Virus record (IMG/VR): IMGVR_UViG_3300010885_030941
Location: 1 to 32,660 of that record
Length of the DNA stretch: 32,660 nucleotides
Origin: a virus
Strand: one strand, 5' to 3'
Part shown: piece by piece, positions 7,255 to 15,256 of the stretch
Position numbering within the stretch: the stretch's first letter is position 1
How the letters are laid out: the number at the start of each line of letters is the position of its first letter
Notes under the pieces: model-generated
The model's database searches: none
Told to the model about the DNA's origin: nothing
Seen by the model: the letters and a program-made list of their open reading frames with translations, nothing else
Position numbers and translations under genes: made by a program

Positions 7255-9043
7255 GCGAATAGCTGAACAAGTCGACAGAGTTGAGAAGGGACTGCCAGCA
7301 GACATGTCTCCTTTTTACGAGAACCAACTTTCTGCAAGATCATCAAACATAGTTTTTGAATATACCGATGAAGAACTTAATGAATTGGCAAAATGTGCAA
7401 ATGATGTTGTATATTTTGGTAATAAGTTTTGTTTTTCAATGACAGATGAAGGTATTGCAAAAATTACATTGCGTGATTATCAAGAAGATATGTTAGATGA
7501 CTTTCAAACAAATCGTTTTATTGTTTTGTTGGCATCACGTCAGATCGGTAAAACCGTAACATCATCTATCTTTATTGCATGGTATGTGTGTTTTCATTAT
7601 GATCGTAATGTTATGATCGTTGCGAATAAAGCAGCAACATCATCTGAGATTGTTGATAAGGTTAGAACTATCCTAAAGAATTTACCTTTCTTTATGAAAC
7701 CTGGCACTGTATCACAGGGTGTTACAGGTATTAGGTTTGATAATGGAAATCGTTTATTCTCATCAGCAACAACAAAAACTGCGGCAATTGGTTTTACTAT
7801 TCACTTATTATACGCCGATGAGTTTGCTCACGTACAACAAAACTATTTAGTTCCATTCTATCGTTCAATTTATCCTACGTTAGCTTCATCAAAGATATCA
7901 AGAATTATCATATCATCTACAGCAAATGGAATGGATAACTTATTCTATGAAATCTATTCACGTGCTCAGGAAGGTAAAAACTTTTATCATCCTATTCGTG
8001 TAGACTGGTGGCAAGTTCCAGGACGTGATGAAAAATGGAAAGAACGAGAGATTGCCAATATGGGTGGTGAAGAATTATTTAACCAAGAATATGGAAATCA
8101 ATTCTTAGCATCATCAAGATTATTAATATCAGCCGATACGTTAAGATTCATTCGTAGAATTTCAAAGGAATATGTATATAAAGAAACTGATGACTTTTTA
8201 GATAACCCAGATTTATTTACAAATTTAAAATGGCATCCAGATTTTGATCCTGCTGATGAAAGCTGTAAAGATAAACGAATAATATTATCTGTTGACATTG
8301 GTGATGGTGTTGGGAAAGATTTCAGTGTAGTAAATATATTTGAACTTGAACCAAATTCAATTGTGATGATTAAAAAGATTAAAGATTTCCGCGATGAAAC
8401 GGGTTTCTTTAGATTAAAGCAAATTGGTTTGTATCATTCTAATACACATTCCGTCGAAGAATTATCACATGTAGTAGAGACGTTACTTTTTGAAACATTT
8501 AATTATGAATTGACAAAAATTGTATTAGAAGTAAACTTTAAAGGGAATATCATACAAGAAAGATTATCTAAAAATAAAGATTTCTATCCTGAGATAATAT
8601 TACATACACGTCATAGTGTCGTTAACGAAACATTACGTCCGGGTGTTAAATTACAAAAAGATAATAAAGAAACGTACTGTCGTGAATTAAGATCATTAAT
8701 CGCAAGTAAAAAAATTGTAATCAATGAGAAACGTAACTTTGAAGAATTGGCTTCATTTGGTCTCAATTCACAAGGGAGATATTCTTCACAGGGTGGTCAC
8801 GATGATATTGCAATGACGTGTGTAAACGCAGTAACATTTTTTGAATCAACAGATTTTTACGAAATGGTCGAAGAAATGTTTGATAATCAAGAAACAAATT
8901 TTAGAAATATCGTTTCGAGAAAAATTGAATCATCTGATGGTAATGATCACATGGACACGTTTAGAATGGTTAGAGAACTTGAGGATGGTACTTCTAGTCC
9001 ATATGATCTAATACAAGATTTCAAAAATCGTAAAAGAAAATAA
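7226..9043 (+). CDS. 17: Terminase large subunit, packaging ATPase-nuclease (T4 gp17-like)
   Basis: This 605-residue motor protein drives DNA into the prohead and cuts the concatemer. The ATPase part shows Walker A ASRQIGKT at 103-110, Walker B LLYADE at 194-199 and a coupling SSTANG motif near 231-236. The nuclease part shows an RNase H-fold strand with the catalytic Asp in LSVDIGDG at about 354, a second acidic residue in VLEVNFKGN near 435, and the terminal HDD near 523-525. The length is very close to T4 gp17 (610). The start inside the gp16 gene gives the expected N-terminus. All key residues are present, so the protein should be active. Confidence 0.95.
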   Translation: MAQGKIWTSKRIAEQVDRVEKGLPADMSPFYENQLSARSSNIVFEYTDEELNELAKCANDVVYFGNKFCFSMTDEGIAKITLRDYQEDMLDDFQTNRFIVLLASRQIGKTVTSSIFIAWYVCFHYDRNVMIVANKAATSSEIVDKVRTILKNLPFFMKPGTVSQGVTGIRFDNGNRLFSSATTKTAAIGFTIHLLYADEFAHVQQNYLVPFYRSIYPTLASSKISRIIISSTANGMDNLFYEIYSRAQEGKNFYHPIRVDWWQVPGRDEKWKEREIANMGGEELFNQEYGNQFLASSRLLISADTLRFIRRISKEYVYKETDDFLDNPDLFTNLKWHPDFDPADESCKDKRIILSVDIGDGVGKDFSVVNIFELEPNSIVMIKKIKDFRDETGFFRLKQIGLYHSNTHSVEELSHVVETLLFETFNYELTKIVLEVNFKGNIIQERLSKNKDFYPEIILHTRHSVVNETLRPGVKLQKDNKETYCRELRSLIASKKIVINEKRNFEELASFGLNSQGRYSSQGGHDDIAMTCVNAVTFFESTDFYEMVEEMFDNQETNFRNIVSRKIESSDGNDHMDTFRMVRELEDGTSSPYDLIQDFKNRKRK

Positions 9044-9068
9044 GCTCAATTCCGTATTAGGATAGGAA

Positions 9069-9076
9069 TATATAAA
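9069..9076 (+). promoter_or_regulatory. TATATAAA late-type promoter, sheath/tube operon
   Basis: The octamer in ggaaTATATAAAtt lies 43 bases before the sheath ATG. The leader is A-rich with no Shine-Dalgarno sequence. Confidence 0.65.
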
Positions 9077-9119
9077 TTACTAAATTAGGATAAAGCTAAA
9101 AAATAAAGACAAATAAGAA

Positions 9120-12100
9120 ATGGCAAAAATTACATTGGATCTAAACCAATTCAAAGCATCAGGTGTTTACACCGTAGAATTTGATGCATCTGAAAGGGTT
9201 GTTATATCTACCCAAACAATTCGTCTGGTACCAGGGTTCTCTAGAAAAGGACCTTTCAATGCGCCAGTATTCTTGAGAGACATCAAAAACGCTCGCCGTA
9301 TATTCGGTGAAATTGATAAATTTCTTGAATCTCGTGGATCATTCTTCCACCGTGCACTTGAAATCTGTTTATCAACAGGTCCTGTATTTGCACTGAACCT
9401 TTTACCGTTGAATAACGTACCAGTAAATGAAGGTGGAGATGCAACTACATACCGTTCATTCGCATTATCTGCAGATGATCAAAACGGAAATCTTACAAAG
9501 GCATTACTTGCTTCTTTCTTTAATCAGGAAAGATTCTGGTTCCCTGACACAACGTATTTACAAGCAACTGTTAATAGCAATTTTGCTAATAACGAAAGAC
9601 TGTTTAACGTTGTAAATCTTGGACAAAAACCTTCTTCGGTTATCGTTCGTAAATCTGTTAATGCAAAACAATACAATGTTACTGCTGAAGATTATTACGG
9701 GCCAGGAAATATTCCTGATTATGTTCGTGCTAAAGATTACTTATCTGATTACTTTATTGATGTGATCGTTGTAGAAGGAGATTGGACTAACTTGTCTGCT
9801 TTATCTATCGATCCACTATACAGTACTTATTTCGACCAACGCGGTATTAAACTTGACCAACTAAATCAATTTCTTGGCGCAGACTTTATTACTTTAATTG
9901 GATCTTTCTCTGGATGTATCATTCCTGATTTTCTTGATAACAATGGTTCAAACCAAAGTATCGAGCCAATCGTTAATAATGCATTCGGTTTAACGGGAAT
10001 ATTCCTAAACGTTAATCGCGATGCTTTATCTGATTATGCTAACAGTGTTTATAAAATTGATCTTGTTGGTCACTCATTAATAAACACAACTGATGATACT
10101 ATCGATTTCTTATCGTATAACACTTCTATCAGTTCTGAATTATTGTATAATGACGCATTGTACAATCCAGGAACTCCGTTCTCAAACAGTGCTTCTTACT
10201 TGCAATACGCAATAGGTTCAACTAATCCTTATGTGAAATCTGTTGCTTACGGAAATAATAATCGTACAGGAAACTGGTTAAACACATTAGTGATTGAAAA
10301 ACCAACACCATCTGACATTGTATTTACACAATCGATGTATGAATACATTAAACGATCGTTAACTAATATATCATTAGTAAAAACTTTTGGTACTGACGAA
10401 GCATTCGTTGTAGGTCAAGATGCCAATGATTATGTTAAAGTAGAAAATGTAATTGACACAGGAACAGCTCTTGAGGTTCAATTAAGTTCTCCACTTTGGT
10501 ATCCTGCTAATGCTTTACCAACTTCTGTTGAGGAAACATTTGCAAGTGCTATACCTACTACTACAAATACTATTGACATCACTGCGTTCCCAACCGTTAC
10601 ACCAGCTGTAGGGGATTACATTCTTGTTGAAGCGCCGGGTATTAAAAAATACTATAAAGTATTATCTTATGCAGGTAATACAATTACCGTTGCCTCTCCA
10701 ACCGTGTCAGTTTCGCCATACTATGATTTAAACTGGTGTTCATTAATCGTGTCTGATGGACTTGCGCTTAACTTTGGTTCGTTTATACAACCAACTGATA
10801 TTAAAGTAAGTATCTACGATGTATCTACAGCTGTAGGTACAACTAATGATCTTATCCCTGATTTAACTTCTGTTGGATTTGATTTTGTCTTCGCTCCTGA
10901 TGTTGTGTATTCACGTCCTAATGCAGGATTCTCTATAGATACATTAACAACTGTGGGTACAACAACTCTTGAAATTACAACAGGTTCATATACAACTGCT
11001 GCAGAATTATTAGGTACAGTTGTTTATTCACCAACAAATACTGCTGGTATTACTGCTGGTACTCGTGTAATTGCTGTAACTATTAACGTACCTGTTGGTT
11101 TTGATACAATTACTTTAAGCAAACCACTTCCAACAACTGGAGCTGTAACTGCTGGTGATACTATCACGTTCCGTGAATATCAAATTGAAGCATACCCCGC
11201 AGCTAAACTTGCATCTAAAATCAAAAGTGCTATTATCATTAATGGTGATAAAGTTAATTACTTAGGTGGATCATCTACATTTAATTATCTTGGTGTAACT
11301 AAGAATTATGGTAAAGACGGTCTATCAGGTACAAATGATTTATTCTCAGTAATTGGTTACGGTCTTGTTGGTTCTGCAGTTCAAGAATACGGAGATACTA
11401 CATTGTCTGAATTAACAACAACTAATTGGGTTGGTGTTGATGAAACATTTGAAACTGGTGGTATTACTCCATATGATCCAGGTGCAACAACTGCTGACAT
11501 TGCAATTTACTCACACGTTGCTGGTAATCTTTCTGAAAACGTAACTATCATGGGATCACTATTCGGTGGTGGTAAAAAATTCAAAACCAATGCTGCTAAC
11601 GGTGCTAAAATTGAAATTGGTCAATTCCTTGTGAATAATGATATTAACAATCCACTTTTAACTCGTGTAATTGCAAAAGTGAAAAAAATCAATCCATCAA
11701 CTGGAGCTGTTGAATATGAATTTGAGGTACTTGAAACTCCTGCTGTAAATGCATTAAACCAAGTTACTCGTTTCCAATCAATTCAAAACTTCTGTGATCG
11801 TTTACAGTTTACTTACTTAAGTGGTTTTACTTTAACAAGTTATCATTTACCAAACAAAACTGAAGCGCAAGTAGAAAAAATCTATGGTGTACTTGAAAGA
11901 ACTAATCTTGCATCTGTTTTAAAATCACGTGATGTAATCTCTTTTAGATATATCGTTGATACATTTAATAACGGTCTTGCACCAATGATGGGTTCTAAAC
12001 AATATCTTTCGAGATTAGCTAAGAATCGTCAAAAGTGTTTAGCAATCCTTAACGCTCCTTCAATCGCTGAGTTTCAGTCAAGTACTGACCCAAGATTTAC

Positions 12101-12872
12101 AGAGTTACCGGATCCGCAAACTGGAAACCCAAAACCGGTGTTGAATACTGAATACATTTCAACAGGTGGTAATTTAACACTTGGACCATCATTTAGATTT
12201 ACTCTACCTGATGAAGACCAAGGTGCTAAATTCATTGGGGTATTTACACCAAACATTATCATTCGTGAGAACGGTAAGAATATGTCTATACCTCCTGCAG
12301 CTGATGTGTCAAACAACTTTATCCGTAAGTTCATTAATGGAACACCATACGGTATCGTTGCTGGTCCAAGACGTGGTATTATTTCAAATCCAAAATTCGT
12401 TGGTCTTGAATATGATTTCTTGTTAAAGGATCGTGAATTCATCGAACCAATGGGAATGAATCCTATCGTAATCGTTAGAAATATCGGACCGATGATTTAC
12501 GCAAACCAAACTGCATACCAAAGAACACTATCTGCATTCAACAACTTACATGTTAGAGATCTTCTTATTACAATAGAGGAAGCTATCGAAGATGTACTTG
12601 CACAGTACTTGTTTGAATTTAATGATGCTGCAACTCGTCTAGAGATTCGTACTATCATTGAAAACTATCTTGACACTGTTAGAAATGCTGGCGGTATTTA
12701 TGACTTCGCAGTAATCATGGATGACAGTAACAATACACCTGAAATTATCGACCAAAACTTCGGTATTCTTGACGTTGGTATTGAGCCTGCTCGTGGATTA
12801 CAAAAATTCATTAATAGAGTTACAATCCTTAAAACTGGTGCAATTGCTTCAGGAGGATTCAGTGTATCTTAA
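9120..12872 (+). CDS. 18: Tail sheath protein (T4 gp18-like), unusually long
   Basis: This 1250-residue protein is the contractile sheath subunit. The N-terminal part (VPGFSRKGPFNAPVFL, then the IFGEIDKF and GPVFALNLLPL segments) follows the start of T4-like sheath proteins, and the C-terminal part (about 1000-1250) carries the conserved core: GIVAGPRRGII, the DFLLKDREFIEPMGMNPI segment, and the ADVLAQYL-type helix region before the final beta strands. T4 gp18 has 659 residues, so nearly 600 residues are extra. Much of this is a Thr/Val/Ser-rich beta region at about 470-700, including at 607-685 a module like one in the neck protein. The tube gene follows 33 bases later. Confidence 0.85.
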   Translation: MAKITLDLNQFKASGVYTVEFDASERVVISTQTIRLVPGFSRKGPFNAPVFLRDIKNARRIFGEIDKFLESRGSFFHRALEICLSTGPVFALNLLPLNNVPVNEGGDATTYRSFALSADDQNGNLTKALLASFFNQERFWFPDTTYLQATVNSNFANNERLFNVVNLGQKPSSVIVRKSVNAKQYNVTAEDYYGPGNIPDYVRAKDYLSDYFIDVIVVEGDWTNLSALSIDPLYSTYFDQRGIKLDQLNQFLGADFITLIGSFSGCIIPDFLDNNGSNQSIEPIVNNAFGLTGIFLNVNRDALSDYANSVYKIDLVGHSLINTTDDTIDFLSYNTSISSELLYNDALYNPGTPFSNSASYLQYAIGSTNPYVKSVAYGNNNRTGNWLNTLVIEKPTPSDIVFTQSMYEYIKRSLTNISLVKTFGTDEAFVVGQDANDYVKVENVIDTGTALEVQLSSPLWYPANALPTSVEETFASAIPTTTNTIDITAFPTVTPAVGDYILVEAPGIKKYYKVLSYAGNTITVASPTVSVSPYYDLNWCSLIVSDGLALNFGSFIQPTDIKVSIYDVSTAVGTTNDLIPDLTSVGFDFVFAPDVVYSRPNAGFSIDTLTTVGTTTLEITTGSYTTAAELLGTVVYSPTNTAGITAGTRVIAVTINVPVGFDTITLSKPLPTTGAVTAGDTITFREYQIEAYPAAKLASKIKSAIIINGDKVNYLGGSSTFNYLGVTKNYGKDGLSGTNDLFSVIGYGLVGSAVQEYGDTTLSELTTTNWVGVDETFETGGITPYDPGATTADIAIYSHVAGNLSENVTIMGSLFGGGKKFKTNAANGAKIEIGQFLVNNDINNPLLTRVIAKVKKINPSTGAVEYEFEVLETPAVNALNQVTRFQSIQNFCDRLQFTYLSGFTLTSYHLPNKTEAQVEKIYGVLERTNLASVLKSRDVISFRYIVDTFNNGLAPMMGSKQYLSRLAKNRQKCLAILNAPSIAEFQSSTDPRFTELPDPQTGNPKPVLNTEYISTGGNLTLGPSFRFTLPDEDQGAKFIGVFTPNIIIRENGKNMSIPPAADVSNNFIRKFINGTPYGIVAGPRRGIISNPKFVGLEYDFLLKDREFIEPMGMNPIVIVRNIGPMIYANQTAYQRTLSAFNNLHVRDLLITIEEAIEDVLAQYLFEFNDAATRLEIRTIIENYLDTVRNAGGIYDFAVIMDDSNNTPEIIDQNFGILDVGIEPARGLQKFINRVTILKTGAIASGGFSVS

Positions 12873-12905
12873 TTAAAACATAACTTAACAAAATAAACAT
12901 ATAAC

Positions 12906-13463
12906 ATGGCTGGATTACCGCATTTTAGAAATTCCCAAGCATCGATGAATAAATTCGAACCTGTGTACTTATCACAGTTCGAAATTTTATTGACGCCACC
13001 ACCTGCTGTTGGTGGATGGGACTTAGTAATGGAACAAGTACTAAATGTTAAAGGACTTGATATCAACAAACAACCTGGACAAGTAGTACAAAAATACAAA
13101 AGTGCTTCACGTACTTTCGCTGGTGGTGTCGTTGATGATACTACAATTACTATTACACTTGACTTTGAAGTCAATCTTGATGATAGTAATTCGATGTATG
13201 TATATAAAGCATTGCGTAAATGGACAGATATCATATATGATCCATTAACAGGTCGTATGGGATTAAAGAAAGATTATATTGGTGGACCGATGATTATCAA
13301 TCAGTTTAACAAAAATGGTGATATCTTCAGACAAATTAAAATGGCAATGGTTATGCCTACAACACCATTACCAGCAATGGATCTTGCATTTTCTGAAAAC
13401 GATGTTTACAGATTAACAGGATTTGGTTTTAAGGCAGATTATTGGGAAGAAACTATTCTGTAA
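12906..13463 (+). CDS. 19: Tail tube protein (T4 gp19-like)
   Basis: This 185-residue protein follows the sheath gene, as gp19 follows gp18 in T4, and is similar in size to T4 gp19 (163 residues). It begins MAGLPHFRNSQASMNKFEPVYLSQFEI, a pattern common to T4-like tube proteins (start followed by a short FEPVYLxxFEV strand). The rest is alternating beta strands, with RTFAGGVVDDTTITITLDFEV in the middle. Tube subunits form the rigid hollow cylinder inside the sheath. Its stop overlaps the next ATG by one base (TAATG). Confidence 0.85.
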   Translation: MAGLPHFRNSQASMNKFEPVYLSQFEILLTPPPAVGGWDLVMEQVLNVKGLDINKQPGQVVQKYKSASRTFAGGVVDDTTITITLDFEVNLDDSNSMYVYKALRKWTDIIYDPLTGRMGLKKDYIGGPMIINQFNKNGDIFRQIKMAMVMPTTPLPAMDLAFSENDVYRLTGFGFKADYWEETIL

Positions 13464-13831
13464 TGAATTACTTACAAACATTCGAAAGCTATATCGTCGG
13501 AATTCTTAATGAAGCTTCCGGCGATAGCTTACAGAATCTCCAAGCTCGTATAAAGAATCTAACAGCCACGGCTCAAAAACTTAAAGCTAAAGATTTTAAT
13601 GAACTAATGGATAAAAAGAAGTCTGCATTGGATTCCGCTAAAGAATCCAAAGATAATCTCAGAACACAAGTAGCTCAACGTAATTTAAACATAGTAAAAT
13701 TGAGAATGCAAAAACATCAACTCAGAACAGATATGGTATCAAAAGAAATCGACTTTCTAAATCAAAAACTAACTTACCAACAAGAATCACTTAAGATTAA
13801 AGATGCAATAAACAATCTTCGAGAAACTTAG
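13463..13831 (+). CDS. Coiled-coil protein with capsid-targeting-like N-terminus
   Basis: This 122-residue protein starts at the ATG that overlaps the tube stop codon. An ATG 21 bases earlier, inside the tube gene, would add MGRNYSV but has no support. It begins MNYLQTFESYIVGILNEAS, which resembles the TFExFLNE peptide of the 18994-20932 cluster, with a short insertion before LNE. The remainder is almost wholly charged helix with heptad-like leucines, typical of a scaffold/core or chaperone protein. A terminator follows at 13850. In T4 the portal (gp20) comes after gp19. This is not a portal. It may be a prohead core protein, or a tail assembly factor. Confidence 0.7.
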   Translation: MNYLQTFESYIVGILNEASGDSLQNLQARIKNLTATAQKLKAKDFNELMDKKKSALDSAKESKDNLRTQVAQRNLNIVKLRMQKHQLRTDMVSKEIDFLNQKLTYQQESLKIKDAINNLRET

Positions 13832-13849
13832 AATAAATATTACTTTTTT

Positions 13850-13878
13850 CCGCCGTCATTAATCCGGCGGTTTTTTTG
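13850..13878 (+). terminator. Rho-independent terminator after the sheath/tube operon
   Basis: A 6-bp all-GC stem (CCGCCG / CGGCGG) with a 9-base loop is followed by seven T residues. Confidence 0.92.
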
Positions 13879-13910
13879 TCACAATTTTTAAGAACTATTT
13901 TGAGCAATGA

Positions 13911-13918
13911 TATATAAA
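13911..13918 (+). promoter_or_regulatory. TATATAAA late-type promoter, tail assembly pair
   Basis: The octamer in aatgaTATATAAAct lies 19 bases before the ATG at 13938, just after a terminator. A TTAAGAACTATTTT stretch about 20 bases upstream is also found (as TTAAGAACTTTTTT) before the promoter at 25991. Confidence 0.75.
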
Positions 13919-13937
13919 CTATAAACAATTAGAAAAT

Positions 13938-14930
13938 ATGTCTGAAGAAAATTTTAATGTTGAGGATGAAGCTCAAAGATTAATTGAGCAGGAAGAAAAA
14001 CTTCTCAACTCACAAAAAGCAAAAAAGGCAGCGACCGCTGTTCTTGAAGAAGAAGCACCCCGTGTTACTTCATTAGGTAAAGCAAAATCTTATAATGGAG
14101 ATGATGATGATTCTCCGTTAGCTGCTGAAATCGGTTGGAAAAATGTTCCTATAGAATATTTACCATCTCAAGGTATGTTTTATCCTGATGGTACTCAAAT
14201 TGCAATTCGCGCAGCAACAGTATCAGAAATTCGTCATTGGTCTACGATCGATGAAAATGACTTACTTGGTGTTGATGATTTGTTAACTTTCATTATTGAA
14301 AAATGTGTTCGTATTAAAATACCATCTAAGGCAACATCATTTAAAGATCTAAAAGAAATTGATAGATTCTACTTGATATTTGCTGTCCGCGATTATACAT
14401 TTAAAAATGGAGAAAACAAAATCTTTGCAAATATTCCTGATGAAGAAGGGCAAGACCAGAAGGTTGAAGTAACAAAGGATTTAATTGACTATTTTAATCC
14501 TGATGAAAAACTATTGGAATACCACAGTCAAGATGATAAGTGTTTCATTTTTAAATTAAAGAATGGAGAAACATTTAAAGTATTCTTCCCTTCACTTGGT
14601 GTTATGTCTTTCATTAAAAACTATATGAAGTCAAAACAGCAACAAGGTGGTAAATTCGATAAAAGTTTTATCAAGTTTGCACCATTCCTTTTTGATGACT
14701 GGAGAACACTAACACAATCTACATACGATAAAGCTTCGCATGAATCTATGACATGGAGTTTATCCAAGATATCAGTACTAACAAAAATAACTGAAATGCT
14801 AGCGTCAAGCGTTAATCCGCAGATTCGCTACCAAACACAGGGGGGCGCGGAGTTTAGGGCTCCGCTAAACTTTCAAGGAGGGATTAAGTCTCTTTTCCTT
14901 ATTTCAGATATCTTTGGAGAATTGGAGTAA
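13938..14930 (+). CDS. Baseplate hub / tail assembly protein (T4 gp26-like)
   Basis: This 330-residue protein has an acidic, probably disordered N-terminal 60 residues followed by a globular part that begins IEYLPSQGMFYPDGTQIAIRAATVSEI. The LPSxGxFYxxGxxIxIR pattern is characteristic of gp26-type hub proteins of T4-like phages. In T4, genes 26 and 51 lie before the hub gene 27 and the tape measure gene 29. Here this gene and a short overlapping frame lie directly before the tape measure, the place where many tailed phages encode their tail assembly chaperones. A GC-rich hairpin (14847-14865) and an AAGGAGGG sequence (14875-14882) lie near its 3' end. Confidence 0.5.
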   Translation: MSEENFNVEDEAQRLIEQEEKLLNSQKAKKAATAVLEEEAPRVTSLGKAKSYNGDDDDSPLAAEIGWKNVPIEYLPSQGMFYPDGTQIAIRAATVSEIRHWSTIDENDLLGVDDLLTFIIEKCVRIKIPSKATSFKDLKEIDRFYLIFAVRDYTFKNGENKIFANIPDEEGQDQKVEVTKDLIDYFNPDEKLLEYHSQDDKCFIFKLKNGETFKVFFPSLGVMSFIKNYMKSKQQQGGKFDKSFIKFAPFLFDDWRTLTQSTYDKASHESMTWSLSKISVLTKITEMLASSVNPQIRYQTQGGAEFRAPLNFQGGIKSLFLISDIFGELE

Positions 14931-15180
14931 AGTTGAATACGCAGCTCTTCGATATCTAAAATGCCAATTATCAGAACTTGATAATCTACCATTTTGGAGA
15001 GCTGAAATGTTATTTGAAAATCATAAAGAAGCTGTTGAGGAAGAGAATCAAAAGAACAAGAAACAACAAGATTCTCAAAAAATGCCTGACATGAAATCTT
15101 CTATGGATTCTATGATGAAATCATCTGGAATGAAACTACCAACCGGGTTTTCAACCCCAAGCATGCCATCATTTAAATAA
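14914..15180 (+). CDS. Short overlapping frame, gp51-like or frameshift extension
   Basis: This frame is open from 14869 to 15180 and is coding-like: W..VEYAALRYLKCQLSELDNLPFWRAEMLFEN is a well-formed amphipathic helical domain, followed by a Lys/Gln/Met-rich tail. There is no ATG before 15007, which would remove most of the conserved-looking part. The only early alternative start is TTG at 14914. The frame lies +1 (equivalently -2) relative to the upstream gene and overlaps its end. It is therefore either a separate protein begun at TTG by re-initiation, or the C-terminal part of a frameshift product of the gp26-like gene, as in the G/GT tail chaperones of other phages. The position matches T4 gene 51. 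The start given here is provisional. Confidence 0.55.
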   Translation: MENWSKVEYAALRYLKCQLSELDNLPFWRAEMLFENHKEAVEEENQKNKKQQDSQKMPDMKSSMDSMMKSSGMKLPTGFSTPSMPSFK

Positions 15181-15186
15181 TACCAC

Positions 15187-15215
15187 AAGTCTCCGATTAG
15201 TCGGAGACTTTTTTT
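15187..15215 (+). terminator. Rho-independent terminator
   Basis: A perfect 10-bp stem (AAGTCTCCGA / TCGGAGACTT) with a TTAG loop is followed by a run of T residues. It separates the chaperone pair from the tape measure gene. Confidence 0.93.
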
Positions 15216-15226
15216 ATTCATGAGAA

Positions 15227-15234
15227 TATATAAA
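15227..15234 (+). promoter_or_regulatory. TATATAAA late-type promoter, tape measure gene
   Basis: The octamer in gagaaTATATAAAca lies 22 bases before the ATG at 15257, directly after a terminator. Confidence 0.75.
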
Positions 15235-15256
15235 CAAAATAATCTTATAAAAGATA

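Noticed and set aside
12074-12442. Minus-strand ORF of 122 codons inside the sheath gene
   Set aside because: It lies opposite the most conserved part of the sheath and its composition is that of a codon-bias shadow.
14840-14846. G GGG GGC as a slippery heptamer for the tail chaperone frameshift
   Set aside because: A -1 shift here meets TAG at 14855, and a +1 or -2 shift meets TAA at 14866, so neither reaches the downstream frame. A shift for the fusion must occur after 14868.
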